Shown: piece by piece, positions 47,275 to 56,737 of the stretch
Layout: the number at the start of each line of letters is the position of its first letter
How positions within the stretch are numbered: position 1 is the stretch's first letter
Assembly (NCBI GenBank): GCA_963711215.1
Contig: CAVQDH010000002.1
Location: forward strand, 372,001-436,000
Reading direction: 5' to 3'
DNA length: 64,000 nt
Source: WHUA01 sp963711215
GTDB taxonomy: Bacteria > Pseudomonadota > Alphaproteobacteria > UBA8366
Program-made: the position numbers and the translations under genes
The notes under the pieces: model-generated
What the model was told of the DNA's origin: nothing
The model's input: the letters and a program-made list of their open reading frames with translations, nothing else
Databases searched by the model: none

Positions 47275-48504
47275 ATGTTCGCGAAATCTCCTCTCGCTCC
47301 GGAATCCCTCCCGGAAATACCGCCGGTCGCGGGTGTGCGGCTCGCCGGTATGGCGGTCGGCCTGAAGGAAAGCGGCCGGCCCGACCTGTTCCTGGCCGAG
47401 CTCGCCAAAGGCAGCACGATCGCCGGGCTGCTCACCAGGTCGGCATGCCCCTCGGCGCCGGTCGACTGGTGCCGCAAGAACCTTCCGAGCGGCCGCGCCC
47501 GTGCCATCGTCGTCAATTCCGGCAACGCGAATGCGTTCACCGGCAAGGCGGGCGACCGCACCGTGGCCAACACGGTGAACGAAGCGGCGCGCCTGCTGAA
47601 ATGCCCGAAGAAGGAGGTCTTCGTCGCCTCGACCGGGGTCATCGGCGTGCCGGTGGCCGCGGACTACATCAGCCGCCAGCTGCCGCGCCTGCACAAGGCG
47701 CTGTCGCCGAAGGGATGGCCGGACGCCACCGAGGCGATCATGACCACCGACACCTACCCCAAGCTGGCGGTGCGCCGGGCGCGCATCGGCGGCGCGGAGG
47801 TGACCATTGCGGGCATGGCGAAGGGATCGGGCATGATCGCGCCGGACATGGCGACGATGCTGAGCTTCGTCTTCACGGACGCGGCTATTCCGGCCAAAGT
47901 GCTTCAAAAGCTGTTGCAGCGCGCAGGCGACCGCTCTTTCAACTGCATCACGGTCGACAGCGACACGTCCACGAGCGACACCCTGTTGCTCGCCGCGACG
48001 GGGCAGGCCAAGCATCCGCCGGTCAAGTCCGCGAGCGGCAAGCTGATCGCGGATTTCAGCGGCGCTCTCGAGTCGCTGCTGGTCGACCTCGCGACGCAGG
48101 TGGTGAAGGACGGCGAGGGTGCGCAGAAGTTCATCACCATCGACGTCAAGGGCGCGGCCTCCGATGCCGCGGCGCGCCGGATCGGCCTCGCCATCGGAAA
48201 CTCGCCGCTCGTCAAGACCGCCATCGCAGGCAGCGACGCGAATTGGGGCCGCATCGTCATGGCGGTCGGCAAGGCGGGCGAGAAGGCCGACCGGGACAAG
48301 CTGTCGATATCCTTCGGCGGGATCGCGATCACGCGCAAAGGCAAACGCGTGCCGGACTACGACGAAGCGAAGGTCGAGCAGCATCTGCGCGGCAAGTCCG
48401 TCGATGTCACGGTCGACGTCGGCGTCGGCAAGGGGGCCGCGCGGATCTGGACCTGCGACCTGACGCACGGGTACATCGAGATCAACGCCGACTACCGAAC
48501 CTGA
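47275..48504 (+). CDS. argJ: Bifunctional glutamate N-acetyltransferase/amino-acid acetyltransferase
   Basis: Recycles the acetyl group between N-acetylornithine and glutamate in arginine synthesis. The 409-residue precursor has the self-cleavage site at MAKGSGMIAPDMATMLSFVF, where the threonine of MATM becomes the nucleophile of the beta chain; IVVNSGNANAFTGKAG and VFVASTGVIGVPVA form the oxyanion region. It starts 7 bases after the parvulin gene and is followed by mutT with 7 bases between, suggesting one operon. Confidence 0.96.
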   Translation: MFAKSPLAPESLPEIPPVAGVRLAGMAVGLKESGRPDLFLAELAKGSTIAGLLTRSACPSAPVDWCRKNLPSGRARAIVVNSGNANAFTGKAGDRTVANTVNEAARLLKCPKKEVFVASTGVIGVPVAADYISRQLPRLHKALSPKGWPDATEAIMTTDTYPKLAVRRARIGGAEVTIAGMAKGSGMIAPDMATMLSFVFTDAAIPAKVLQKLLQRAGDRSFNCITVDSDTSTSDTLLLAATGQAKHPPVKSASGKLIADFSGALESLLVDLATQVVKDGEGAQKFITIDVKGAASDAAARRIGLAIGNSPLVKTAIAGSDANWGRIVMAVGKAGEKADRDKLSISFGGIAITRKGKRVPDYDEAKVEQHLRGKSVDVTVDVGVGKGAARIWTCDLTHGYIEINADYRT

Positions 48505-48511
48505 CGGGATC

Positions 48512-48961
48512 ATGAGCGAGGCGCGCGACGGTTGCTGGCAGGAACGGACGACCAGCGATCTGCTGCCAATCCTGCTGGTCGCCGCGGCGGCGCTGGTGGA
48601 TGTCGACGGGCGCGTCCTGATTGCGCGCCGGCCGGAAGGCAAGCGCATGGCCGGCTTGTGGGAGTTCCCGGGCGGCAAGGTCGGCGACGGCGAGACGCCG
48701 GAAGCCGCGCTCGTCCGCGAGCTGGAGGAAGAGCTCGGCATCGATACGCGGGAGAGCTGCCTCGCGCCGATCGCCTTCGCGAGCCACCGCTACGACGATT
48801 TCCATCTGCTGATGCCGCTTTATGCCTGCCGCGTCTGGAAAGGCACGCCGTCGCCGCGCGAGGGCCAGACGCTTGCCTGGGTGCGGCCGGCCCGGCTTTC
48901 CGACTATCCCATGCCGCCGGCCGACGCGCCGCTGGTTGCGCTGCTCCGCGATTTGGTCTGA
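48512..48961 (+). CDS. mutT: 8-oxo-dGTP diphosphatase (MutT family)
   Basis: Nudix hydrolase that removes oxidised dGTP from the nucleotide pool. The 149-residue protein has the Nudix box GGKVGDGETPEAALVRELEE-EL, preceded by PEGKRMAGLWEFPGGK, the MutT-specific purine-binding context, and a C-terminal tail typical of the 8-oxo-dGTPase group (WVRPARLSDYPMPPADAPL). Seven bases after argJ on the same strand, so likely cotranscribed. Confidence 0.94.
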   Translation: MSEARDGCWQERTTSDLLPILLVAAAALVDVDGRVLIARRPEGKRMAGLWEFPGGKVGDGETPEAALVRELEEELGIDTRESCLAPIAFASHRYDDFHLLMPLYACRVWKGTPSPREGQTLAWVRPARLSDYPMPPADAPLVALLRDLV

Positions 48962-48989
48962 GACGCCGCCCTTCCCAAGGACGCTCGCG

Positions 48990-49844
48990 TCACACGTAGA
49001 ACGGCATGCCCCGGTTCGGCGGATGCCGCAGCTCGCGGTAGGAAATCGACAGCGCGGACACGCTGGCTGCGATCACGACGTAATAGATGAAATTCAAAGC
49101 GAGGCCGGCGATAAAACGGAAGGTCAGGCTCCCGGACAGCCCGGTGAAATGCGCGATGGCGTTGAAGGCCGAGCTGACGAGCACGGCCACCACCATCGCC
49201 GGGGCGACCGAGAGCAGGAAGATCGCGACCAGGCGCCAGCTGTTCCGGCGGCCGATGACCCAGGCTTCCATGATCGTCATCTTTTGATCGACGGCCGCCG
49301 CCGGCAGCCAGAGCGCGAGGCGGGCCTGCACCAGCAGAATGAGCACGGCGACGGCCGCCTTGGCGAGCTGCAGCACGACCACGCCCGTCGACGGACCGCC
49401 GACCCCGCCGGCCGCCAGCCCCATGGCCGCGCCGCCGCCGGCGATCATCCCGATGAGCGTCGGCGGCAGGGAGATCGCGATCGCGATGATCGTGATGACG
49501 AAGACCCGGCCGAGAAAGATCGTCTTTCGCCGGTCCCATCGCAGCGCGGTCATGATCGTCGGCTGTTCCTGGGACAGGAGGCAGCGGCGATGCCAGGCGA
49601 CCGCGAACATCACGTAGAATGCCGTCGGCAGCGCCACGGCCAGGATGAGCCCCGCAATCTGCATGCCGGTGAGGTGGGGCGCTCCGGCCGTGTGCGGCGC
49701 GCCGTGCTTGATCATCGCCGAAATGCCGATCCCGAAGATCGACAGGGCCAGCACCGGCGCGGCCATCATCCGCAGCAGATCGATCCGGTTGTCCCAAAGG
49801 AATTGGAAGACTTCGAAGACGATATTTCTGATTGAAAGTTGCAT
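48990..49844 (-). CDS. Integral membrane protein, unknown function
   Basis: A 284-residue protein with about six hydrophobic segments: LLRMMAAPVLALSIFGIGIS, MQIAGLILAVALPTAFYVMF, FVITIIAIAISLPPTLIGMI, KAAVAVLILLVQARLALWLP, FLLSVAPAMVVAVLVSS and GLALNFIYYVVIAASVSALS. The pattern AVDQKMTIMEAWVIGRRNSW between helices is like proteins of the glycerophosphodiester phosphodiesterase membrane-domain type, but I cannot name a function. It lies eight bases after the NDUFAF5-like methyltransferase gene on the same strand. Confidence 0.72.
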   Translation of the reverse strand: MQLSIRNIVFEVFQFLWDNRIDLLRMMAAPVLALSIFGIGISAMIKHGAPHTAGAPHLTGMQIAGLILAVALPTAFYVMFAVAWHRRCLLSQEQPTIMTALRWDRRKTIFLGRVFVITIIAIAISLPPTLIGMIAGGGAAMGLAAGGVGGPSTGVVVLQLAKAAVAVLILLVQARLALWLPAAAVDQKMTIMEAWVIGRRNSWRLVAIFLLSVAPAMVVAVLVSSAFNAIAHFTGLSGSLTFRFIAGLALNFIYYVVIAASVSALSISYRELRHPPNRGMPFYV

Positions 49845-49852
49845 TGCGGCGC

Positions 49853-50782
49853 TCAGGGCTCCTCGTCCTGTCTTCGCTTGGGCGTGGCGGGCTCGCCCGT
49901 GGGAATTTCTTCGCTTTCCAGGGCGTTGGCAAGCCGTGTCTTGGCGCTGCCCGGCGCGAGCGGCCGCTGTTGCGATTCGTGGGGCGCCCAGCCGTGCAGA
50001 TAGATGACGTTGAACGTGGCCGGGATCCGGCCGGCGCTGTCGGCGTGGCGGTCCTGGTAGATCTCCGCCGCGCGCATGAAAAGCCGGCGGCCGGTGAAAT
50101 GGCGCTGCTGCTCGGTCAGCGCGTTGCTTTCGCCCATGCCCCGGAGATCGGCAAAGAGCTTCCAGACATTGTCGTAGGTGACCGTGATCCGGTCGCGGTC
50201 GACGACGGGCAGCGAGAAGCCCGCCCGCAGCAGCAAGCCGCCGATATCGCGCAGCTCGGCGAAGGGCGAGATGCGCGGGCTGATTCCGCCCGCGGTCTCG
50301 ATCTCGGCTTGCATCAGGCACTCCCGGAGCTCCGCCAGGGTGCCCTCGCCCAGCATCGCGGCGAGAAACAATCCGTCCGGGCGGAGCGCCCGGCGCAGCT
50401 GCAGCAGCGCGCCTGGCAGGTCGTTGACCCAGTGCAGGCTGAGATTGCTGACCACGAGGTCGAATCCCTCCGCCGCGAACGGCAGAAACTCCTCGTCCGC
50501 CACGACGGCAGGAGCGCCGGCGCGGCGTGCCATCTCGTAGGAAAGGTCGCAGCGGATCGCCGTATCGGCCTGGCTGAGGAGGTCGATGGCGCGGCCGGCC
50601 TCGCCGGCATGGCAGCCGAGGTCGAGCGCGCTGGCGAATGTCCGGTTTATGTCGTGAAGGCGGTCGGCGAGACGCTCCGCCACCTCGTGCAGCAGGAAAT
50701 CATAGGCGGAGAGATTGGGCGCGGCCCGATCGCGGTGGAGGCGAAGGCGCCGCCGGTCGAAAACTCGCATTGGATCGCTCAT
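49853..50782 (-). CDS. NDUFAF5/BioC-like SAM-dependent methyltransferase-fold protein
   Basis: A 309-residue class I methyltransferase-fold protein. Opening MRVFDRRRLRLHRDRAAPNL is typical of the bacterial homologues of complex I assembly factor NDUFAF5. Motif I is ALDLGCHAGEAGRAID, motif II VVSNLSLHWVNDLPGALLQL, and the C-terminal signature is FNVIYLHGWAPHESQQRPL. In mitochondria the homologue hydroxylates an arginine of complex I; here the reaction is inferred only. Divergent from comF with 107 bases between starts. Confidence 0.88.
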   Translation of the reverse strand: MSDPMRVFDRRRLRLHRDRAAPNLSAYDFLLHEVAERLADRLHDINRTFASALDLGCHAGEAGRAIDLLSQADTAIRCDLSYEMARRAGAPAVVADEEFLPFAAEGFDLVVSNLSLHWVNDLPGALLQLRRALRPDGLFLAAMLGEGTLAELRECLMQAEIETAGGISPRISPFAELRDIGGLLLRAGFSLPVVDRDRITVTYDNVWKLFADLRGMGESNALTEQQRHFTGRRLFMRAAEIYQDRHADSAGRIPATFNVIYLHGWAPHESQQRPLAPGSAKTRLANALESEEIPTGEPATPKRRQDEEP

Positions 50783-50888
50783 GCGGAGACACTATGGGCA
50801 GCGGATGGCCGGCGCGCAAACGGATTGGTTGTTCCCGTCGACGTCCTTTCCTAGAGTTGAGCGCGCGATCATCGGGAGCAATGAGGGG

Positions 50889-51635
50889 ATGCAGTCATTC
50901 GGACGCGCCGGCGCGGTCGCCCTCCGCACGGTACTCAACGCAGTGCTGCCGCCGCGCTGCCTGTCCTGCGGGACCGTCGTCGAGGATCTGGGCACGCTGT
51001 GCGGCGGCTGCTGGAAGGGCCTGACGCTGCTGTCCGCGCCCTGCTGTGCCTGTTGCGGCTTTCCGTTTCCCTACGCGGTGCCGGAAGGAACGCTGTGTGT
51101 CGCCTGCACGCGGTCCCGCCCGGCCTTCGACCGGGCGCGGGCGGTCTTTCGCTACGACGACGGCAGCCGTTCCCTCGTCCTCGGGTTCAAGCATGCCGAC
51201 GAGACCCATGCCGCGCCCTACTATGGCCGCTGGCTGAGCCGGGCCGGGGCCGAGCTGCTGGCCGACGCCGATCTGATCGCCCCGGTGCCGCTGCACCCGT
51301 GGCGGCTGCTCGCCCGGCGCTACAATCAATCGGCGCTGCTGGCGAGAGCGGTCGCCCGCCAGGCCACGGGGTGTCTGGCCGTGGACCTTCTGCGCCGCCG
51401 CCGCCACACGCCGCAGCAGGGGCGGCTGTCGCCGCCGGCGCGCCGGCGCAACGTCCAGGGCGCTTTCGCGTTGCGCCCGCGCTGGGAAACAGTCCTGCGC
51501 GGAAAGCGGGTTTTGCTGGTCGATGACGTGCTGACGACGGGCGCCACGGTCGAGGAATGCGCCCGGGTGCTGCGCCGCCACGGCGCGGCCGGGGTCGACG
51601 TGCTGACGCTGGCGCGGGTCGTGCGGGTCCGGTAA
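50889..51635 (+). CDS. ComF family protein (phosphoribosyltransferase fold)
   Basis: A 248-residue protein with an N-terminal zinc-finger-like region of paired cysteines (PPRCLSCGTVVE, LCGGCWKG, CCACCGFPF, CVACTRSRP) and a C-terminal PRTase domain with the PRPP loop VLLVDDVLTTGATVEECARV. ComF proteins take part in DNA uptake in some bacteria, but in Alphaproteobacteria the role is unclear. Start at the ATG giving MQSFGRAGAVALRTVLNAVL; longer forms extend into the divergent promoter. Glutaredoxin grxC follows 94 bases later on the same strand. Confidence 0.9.
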   Translation: MQSFGRAGAVALRTVLNAVLPPRCLSCGTVVEDLGTLCGGCWKGLTLLSAPCCACCGFPFPYAVPEGTLCVACTRSRPAFDRARAVFRYDDGSRSLVLGFKHADETHAAPYYGRWLSRAGAELLADADLIAPVPLHPWRLLARRYNQSALLARAVARQATGCLAVDLLRRRRHTPQQGRLSPPARRRNVQGAFALRPRWETVLRGKRVLLVDDVLTTGATVEECARVLRRHGAAGVDVLTLARVVRVR

Positions 51636-51729
51636 CCCGGAGGGACCGGATTTTTTCGCTAAAGGGCTTTGCCAAAAGGTTGATCCGCCATATGTAATGC
51701 CTCGTCTCTGGCACTCGCGGGAAATCCAT

Positions 51730-51987
51730 ATGGCAAAGGTCGAGATCTATACCAGCCCCTTTTGCGGATATTGCTTTCGGGCCAAGCGCCTGCTCGATTC
51801 CAAGGGGGTGGCCTTCGAGGAATATGATGTCATGATGGATCAGTCCAAGAAGCGCGAGATGCTGGACCGTTCGGGCGGGCGCTCGACCGTGCCGCAGATC
51901 TTCATCGACGACCGCCATATCGGGGGATGCGACGAGCTGCACGCCCTCGACGAGGCCGGAAAGCTCGACCCGTTACTGGAGAGATAG
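51730..51987 (+). CDS. grxC: Glutaredoxin 3
   Basis: An 85-residue thiol-disulfide oxidoreductase using glutathione. The dithiol active site is SPFCGYCFRAKRLL; the cis-proline loop is STVPQIFIDDRHIGGCDEL, binding glutathione. The ATG giving MAKVEIYTSPFCG is the family start; the upstream in-frame extension is unneeded. The nitrilase gene starts one base after its stop codon, so they are translationally coupled. This group of comF, grxC, nitrilase and DUF1178 genes is conserved in Alphaproteobacteria. Confidence 0.95.
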   Translation: MAKVEIYTSPFCGYCFRAKRLLDSKGVAFEEYDVMMDQSKKREMLDRSGGRSTVPQIFIDDRHIGGCDELHALDEAGKLDPLLER

Positions 51988-51988
51988 C

Positions 51989-52855
51989 ATGCCGGAGAAG
52001 CTGAAGGTTGCCTGCGTCCAACTGACCTCGACGACCAAGATCGAGGAGAATATCGACATTTCGAGCGCGCTCATCCGCGAGGCGCATGCCAAGGGCGCGC
52101 AGCTCATCACGATGCCGGAAGTCGTCAACCTGTGCCAGCGCCGCAGCGAGCTGGCGTTGAAGACCGTGCATGTCGAGGAAGAGGAGCCGGCGCTGGCGGC
52201 CTATCGCGCGCTGGCGGACGAGCTGAAAGTCTGGCTCCTGGTCGGCTCGCTCGCCATCAAGCTGCCGGACGACGCGCGGCTGGCCAACCGGTCCTACCTG
52301 ATCGATTCCACCGGCCGCATCGTCGCGACCTACGACAAGCTCCACATGTTCGACGTGAACCTGGCGAACGGCGAGACCTTCCGTGAATCGCGCACTTACC
52401 GGCCGGGCGACCGCGCCGTGGTCGCGCCGACGCCCTGGGGCACCCTCGGCATGACCATCTGCTATGACGTGCGCTTCCCCTATCTCTACCGCAGCGTCGC
52501 GCATGCGGGCGCGCGGATGATCGCCGTTCCGTCCGCCTTCACGCGGCGCACCGGCGAGGCGCACTGGCACATCCTCCTGCGCGCGCGGGCGATCGAGACC
52601 GGCAGCTTCGTGATTGCGGCGGCGCAGTGCGGCGATCATGAGGACGGCCGGAAATCCTATGGCCATTCGCTCGTCGTCGGGCCCTGGGGCGAGGTGATTG
52701 CCGACGGCGGCGAGCAGCCGGGCGTCGTTCTCGCGGAGATGGATTTCGCCGAGGTCGACAAGGCGCGCTCGATGATCCCGTCGCTCACCCATGACCGCAG
52801 CTATCCGGCGCCCGATGTCGGCGGCGCGCGGGTCGCTTCGGACGACGCGGCCTGA
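51989..52855 (+). CDS. Carbon-nitrogen hydrolase (nitrilase superfamily, Nit1/NIT2-like)
   Basis: A 288-residue amidohydrolase with the Glu-Lys-Cys triad: E44 in ITMPEVVNL, K117 in TYDKLHMFDVNL and C158 in MTICYDVRFPYL. The FDVNLANG loop is typical of the Nit1/NIT2 group, some of which repair deaminated glutathione or hydrolyse omega-amides of 2-oxo acids. One base separates it from grxC, and its coupling to a glutaredoxin gene suits a glutathione-related repair role. Convergent with the next methyltransferase gene. Confidence 0.92.
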   Translation: MPEKLKVACVQLTSTTKIEENIDISSALIREAHAKGAQLITMPEVVNLCQRRSELALKTVHVEEEEPALAAYRALADELKVWLLVGSLAIKLPDDARLANRSYLIDSTGRIVATYDKLHMFDVNLANGETFRESRTYRPGDRAVVAPTPWGTLGMTICYDVRFPYLYRSVAHAGARMIAVPSAFTRRTGEAHWHILLRARAIETGSFVIAAAQCGDHEDGRKSYGHSLVVGPWGEVIADGGEQPGVVLAEMDFAEVDKARSMIPSLTHDRSYPAPDVGGARVASDDAA

Positions 52856-52857
52856 CC

Positions 52858-53412
52858 TCAGCCCGCCGCGTCGCCGGGCCGTCGCGCGGCGATGTGCTGG
52901 ATCACCGCGGGCTTCGGCGCGCCCATGACGCATTGCTCGTAAGCCAGCACGTCCAGCTTTCCGCGTACCGCTTCGAAGAGTTCGCCGGGCCCGAGCAAGA
53001 AGTCCGGGTTGCGCGGACGGCCGAACGCTTCGTTGCCCAGCGCGAAGGTCTCGTAGAGCAACAGCCCGTCCGGAGCGACCAGCTCGATGATCCGGGGCAG
53101 GATCGGCCGCCAGAGATAGTTGGTCACGATGACGCCGGCGAAGCGCCGTCCCGCCAGGGGCCAGGCCGCCCCGCCTTCGAAATCTGCCTGGAGGATCTCA
53201 ACGCCCGGGCGGCGGGCGAGATCGGCGACGCCGGAGACATCCCGGTCGGCGAAGAGCACGGGATGGCCCTGGTCGAGGAACAGCCGGCCATGCCGGCCGC
53301 CGCCGCAGGCGATGTCCGCCACCGGGCCGGCGGGCGGGACCAGCCCGGCGAAGCGCTCGACCCATGGGGAGGGGCCTGCCGTCGTCTTGTGGCTCATGTC
53401 GTCCCGGATCAT
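52858..53412 (-). CDS. Class I SAM-dependent methyltransferase (TehB-like)
   Basis: A 184-residue methyltransferase-fold protein: motif I is VADIACGGGRHGRLFLDQGH; acidic loop LFADRDVSGVADL; motif II is VIVTNYLWRPILPRIIELVA, ending with LLYETFALGNEAFGRPRNPD. It resembles the short TehB/tellurite-type methyltransferases, but the substrate is not known. Start uncertain between MIRDDMSHKTT (53412) and MSHKTT (53397). It converges with the nitrilase gene (2 bases between stops). Confidence 0.82.
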   Translation of the reverse strand: MIRDDMSHKTTAGPSPWVERFAGLVPPAGPVADIACGGGRHGRLFLDQGHPVLFADRDVSGVADLARRPGVEILQADFEGGAAWPLAGRRFAGVIVTNYLWRPILPRIIELVAPDGLLLYETFALGNEAFGRPRNPDFLLGPGELFEAVRGKLDVLAYEQCVMGAPKPAVIQHIAARRPGDAAG

Positions 53413-53509
53413 TTCTTGCCTTCCCGGCCCTTGCGCGGCTACCGTAACGATCCAAATTATAAGGGCAGCAAGATTGCCATTTTGATCGGGTTATGGATAG
53501 CTGACGGCC

Positions 53510-53935
53510 ATGATTTCGTTCAATCTCCGATGCGGTAAAGACCACGTCTTCGAGGCCTGGTTCAAGGACGGCAAGACCTATGACCGTCAGGCCAAGCAAG
53601 GCAAAGTCCTGTGCCCGGTCTGCGGCGACGGCAAGGTCGAGAAGGCGCCCATGGCGCCGAACATCGCGGCCGGTGTGTCCCGCAAGTCGCGTAGCGGTGA
53701 CGGCGCGGGCCGGGCGGCCGAATTCCGCGAGACGCTGACCAAGCTTCGCACCGAGATCGAGAAGAACTGCGATTACGTCGGCGCGAATTTTGCCGAGGAA
53801 GCCCGCAAGATCCACTACAAGGAATCCGAGCAGCGCGGCATTTACGGCGAAGCGAGCGATCAGGAAGCCGAAGCGCTGCAGGACGAAGGCATAGAGTTCG
53901 GCCGCATTCCCTGGCCGTCCCGCACCAACAGCTGA
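53510..53935 (+). CDS. DUF1178 family protein
   Basis: A 141-residue protein of DUF1178: MISFNLRCGKDHVFEAWFKD, a cysteine pair PVCGDGKVEKAPMAPNI (with LRC near the N-terminus, likely zinc-binding) and the C-terminal KIHYKESEQRGIYGEAS plus DEGIEFGRIPWPS. The family accompanies nitrilase and grxC genes in many Alphaproteobacteria. Function unknown. 189 bases separate it from the sulfatase gene. Confidence 0.93.
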   Translation: MISFNLRCGKDHVFEAWFKDGKTYDRQAKQGKVLCPVCGDGKVEKAPMAPNIAAGVSRKSRSGDGAGRAAEFRETLTKLRTEIEKNCDYVGANFAEEARKIHYKESEQRGIYGEASDQEAEALQDEGIEFGRIPWPSRTNS

Positions 53936-54124
53936 TCCTCCTCCCGCGTCGCACGACGAATGTCCGTGGGTGAGTCCGCCACCGGCGGCAGCCGACACGC
54001 GGTTGTCATCGTTTGCAGCTAGGGTGCGCTGGGCGCGGCTCCGCACCGCTTCCCCATCGGTTGGTTTTGCCGTTACGATCAACCGCTCCAATTCGCTAAG
54101 GACCAGAGACAGGAATCGGAAACA

Positions 54125-55667
54125 ATGGCCGACATCAAGAACGTCCTGCTGATCGTCGTGGATCAATGGCGCGGCGATACGCTGCGCAACCTCGGCCATC
54201 CCTGCATCCGGACCCCGGCGATCGATGCGCTGTGCAAGGACAGCGTCACCTTCCGCAACCACTACACCCAATGTGCGCCCTGCGGGCCGGCGCGCGCGTC
54301 GCTGCTCACCGGCCTTTACATGATGAACCACCGCGTGGTGCAGAACGGCGTGCCGATGGACGCGCGGCACAAAAGCGTGGCGGACGAGGCGCGCAAGGCG
54401 GGATACGACCCGGCGCTGGTCGGCTACACCACCACCGCGCCCGACCCGCGCACGACCTCGCCGGACGATCCCCGCTACCGATTCCGGGGCGCCCTGATGG
54501 CGGGCTGGACGCCGATCGCGCCGATGGATCCGGCGCGCCGTCCCTATTACAACTGGCTGCGCCATGCCGGCCATCCGGTCCCCGACAATCCTGAAGATAT
54601 CTGGCTGCCGGCCGAGGGATACGAGACGTCGGGCGGCGCCACCCGCGCGCCGTCGCGCGTGCCGCAAGCGCTGTCGGACACGACCTGGACGACCGAGCAC
54701 GGCCTCGCCTATCTGCGCGGCGTCGAGAAGCAGCCCTGGTTCCTGCATCTGGGCTACTTCCGGCCGCACCCGCCCTTCATCGCGCCGGCGCCCTACAACG
54801 AGCACTACCATCCGGACGAGGTGCCGCCGCCGGTGCGGGCCGAGACCCGCGAGCAGGAGGCGGCGCAGCACCCGCTGCTCGACCACTACATCCGGCGCGT
54901 GACGCAGCGGAAATTTTTCCAGGACGGCAACGGCCTCGGCAGCGAGATGAGCGAGCAGGAAGTGCGCGTGATGCGCGCCGCCTATTACGGCCTGATGAGC
55001 GAGGTCGACGACGCGATCGGCCGGATCGTCGCCTATCTCAAGGCGAGCGGGCAGTACGACAAGACCCTGATCATCTTCACGTCCGACCATGCCGAACAGC
55101 TCGGCAACCACTATCTGCTCGGCAAGATCGGCTATTTCGACAACTCCTTCCACATCCCGCTGATCGTCCGCGACCCCTCCGCCGAAGCCGACGGGACGCG
55201 TGGGACGATCGTCGACCGCTTCACCGAGACGGTCGACATCATGCCGACGATCCTGGACTGGCTGGGCCAGGAACTCGCCGCGGGCCTGCGACGGGCGGTC
55301 ATTGCTGCCGTTCGTGCAGGGCGAGACGCCGGCGTCCTGGCGCAACGAGGTGCATTACGAGTTCGATTTCCGCCCGACTTACGACACCGCGGAGAACCCG
55401 CCGCCCTTCGGCCTGTCGATCGACCAATGCAGCCTCGCCGTCATCCGCGACGAGAAGTTCAAATACGTGCATTTCGATGCGCTGCCGCCGCTGTTCTTCG
55501 ACCTCGAGGAGGATCCGGGGCAGTTGCGAAACCGGGCGGACGATCCGGGCCTGGCGCCGGTCATGTTGGACTACGCGCGCAAGATGCTGTCCTGGCGCCT
55601 GCACCACGCCGAGCGCACGCTGACGGGCTATTCGGCGACGCCGCGGGGACTGATCAGCCGCCGGTGA
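54125..55667 (+). CDS. Sulfatase/phosphonate monoester hydrolase-type alkaline phosphatase superfamily enzyme (one frameshift)
   Basis: About 513 residues. The formylglycine motif CxPxR is CGPAR (C53 in QCAPCGPARASLLTG), with the metal-site aspartate in LIVVDQWRGDTL and TSDHAEQLGNHYLLG nearer the C-terminus. The CAPCGPARASLLTG context is closer to phosphonate monoester hydrolases than to classic aryl sulfatases. An extra C near 55285 breaks the frame between LDWLGQELAAG and CDGRSLLPFVQGE. No signal peptide. It converges with the aminotransferase gene, whose stop codon is 13 bases away. A formylglycine-generating enzyme gene is not in the window. Confidence 0.87.
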
Positions 55668-55680
55668 CGCGGCCGATCCG

Positions 55681-56605
55681 CTACCCGGCGTATACCGGCG
55701 TGCGCCATTCCGGGTGCGTGTTCGACCGGCCGTAGGCGATATCCAGGTATTTGTGCTGCAACGCCCGGGTGATCGGGCCGACCTTGCCGTCGCCGATCGG
55801 CACCCCGTCCAGGCTGATGATCGGCGAGACCTCGGCCAGCGTGCCGCAGATGAAGGCCTCCTCGGCGGCATAGACCTCGCTGCGGTCGACGTCGCGCTGC
55901 TCGGTCGTGAGGTCGAGCTCTTCCTGGAGGATGCGTGATCAGGCTGTCGCGGGTGATGCTTTCGAGGATGTCGTTGCTCGTGCTCGGCGTCACCGGCCGT
56001 CCCTTGCGAATGATGAACATGGTGGCGCCGGGCCCCTCGGAGACCTTGCCGCGGCTGTTCAGCAGGATGGCGCGGTCGAAGCCGCCGGCCTTCGCCTCCA
56101 GCTCGGCGAGCCGTCCGTTGACGTAGTTGGCGTTGCATTTGACCCGCACCGGCAGCGAATTGTCGCTCGGCCGCACCCAGGAGCTGGTGCCGGCGGTGAG
56201 TCCCTTTTCCAGAAAGTCATGCGGCGCCTTCGCCGATCCCTGGATGCAGACGGTGACGGGGCCTAAGCCATGGCGCGCCGTCTCGATGCCGTCGAGGAGC
56301 GCCATGACCCGCATCTGGATCGTCGTGCGGAATTCGTTCGCCCGGATCATGCGCAATACCGCGTCCTCGAGCGCTTCGAGGGAATAGGTGTCCTCGAGGC
56401 GGAGCAGCTTCATCGACTGCTTCAGCCGCTGCACGTGGTCGCGCAGGCGGAAGACATAGAGCTGGCGCTGCGTCTCGTTCCAATAGCCGCGCACGCCCTC
56501 GAACACGCCGATGCCGTATTTCACGGCCGGCGACGCGATGTGGACCTTGCCGTCCGCGAAGGGAATGACCTCGCCATTGAAGACCATGTATTTCGCCTCG
56601 GCCAT
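55681..56605 (-). CDS. ilvE: Branched-chain amino acid aminotransferase (one frameshift)
   Basis: PLP fold type IV transaminase of about 307 residues. Text: AEAKYMVFNGEVIPFADG, YGIGVFEGVRGYWNE, the PLP lysine region VRVKCNANYVNGRLAELEAK, and SEGPGATMFIIRKG. An extra base at about 55933 breaks the frame in RDSLIT; correction gives ILQEELDLTTEQRDVDRSE, AAEEAFICGTLAEVSPI and the usual ending. Probable role: last step of leucine, isoleucine and valine synthesis or catabolism; D-amino acid or other transaminases of the same fold cannot be excluded. The dehydrogenase gene lies 132 bases upstream on the same strand. Confidence 0.87.
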
Positions 56606-56737
56606 CGATCCTTATCTCCGGATGGTTGCTCGCTTGAAAGGGCCGGGCGCGCCGCCGCGCCGGGCTGGGAGGGAGTGTAGAGAGAAATCCGCGCCGCGGG
56701 AAAGAGCGCGGCCTTGCGGCGGAGCCTGCGGGTCGCC

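Noticed and set aside
53198..55345. 715-codon open frame on the minus strand
   Set aside because: Covers the complement of the sulfatase and DUF1178 genes; low-complexity His/Arg/Val-rich text with no domain.
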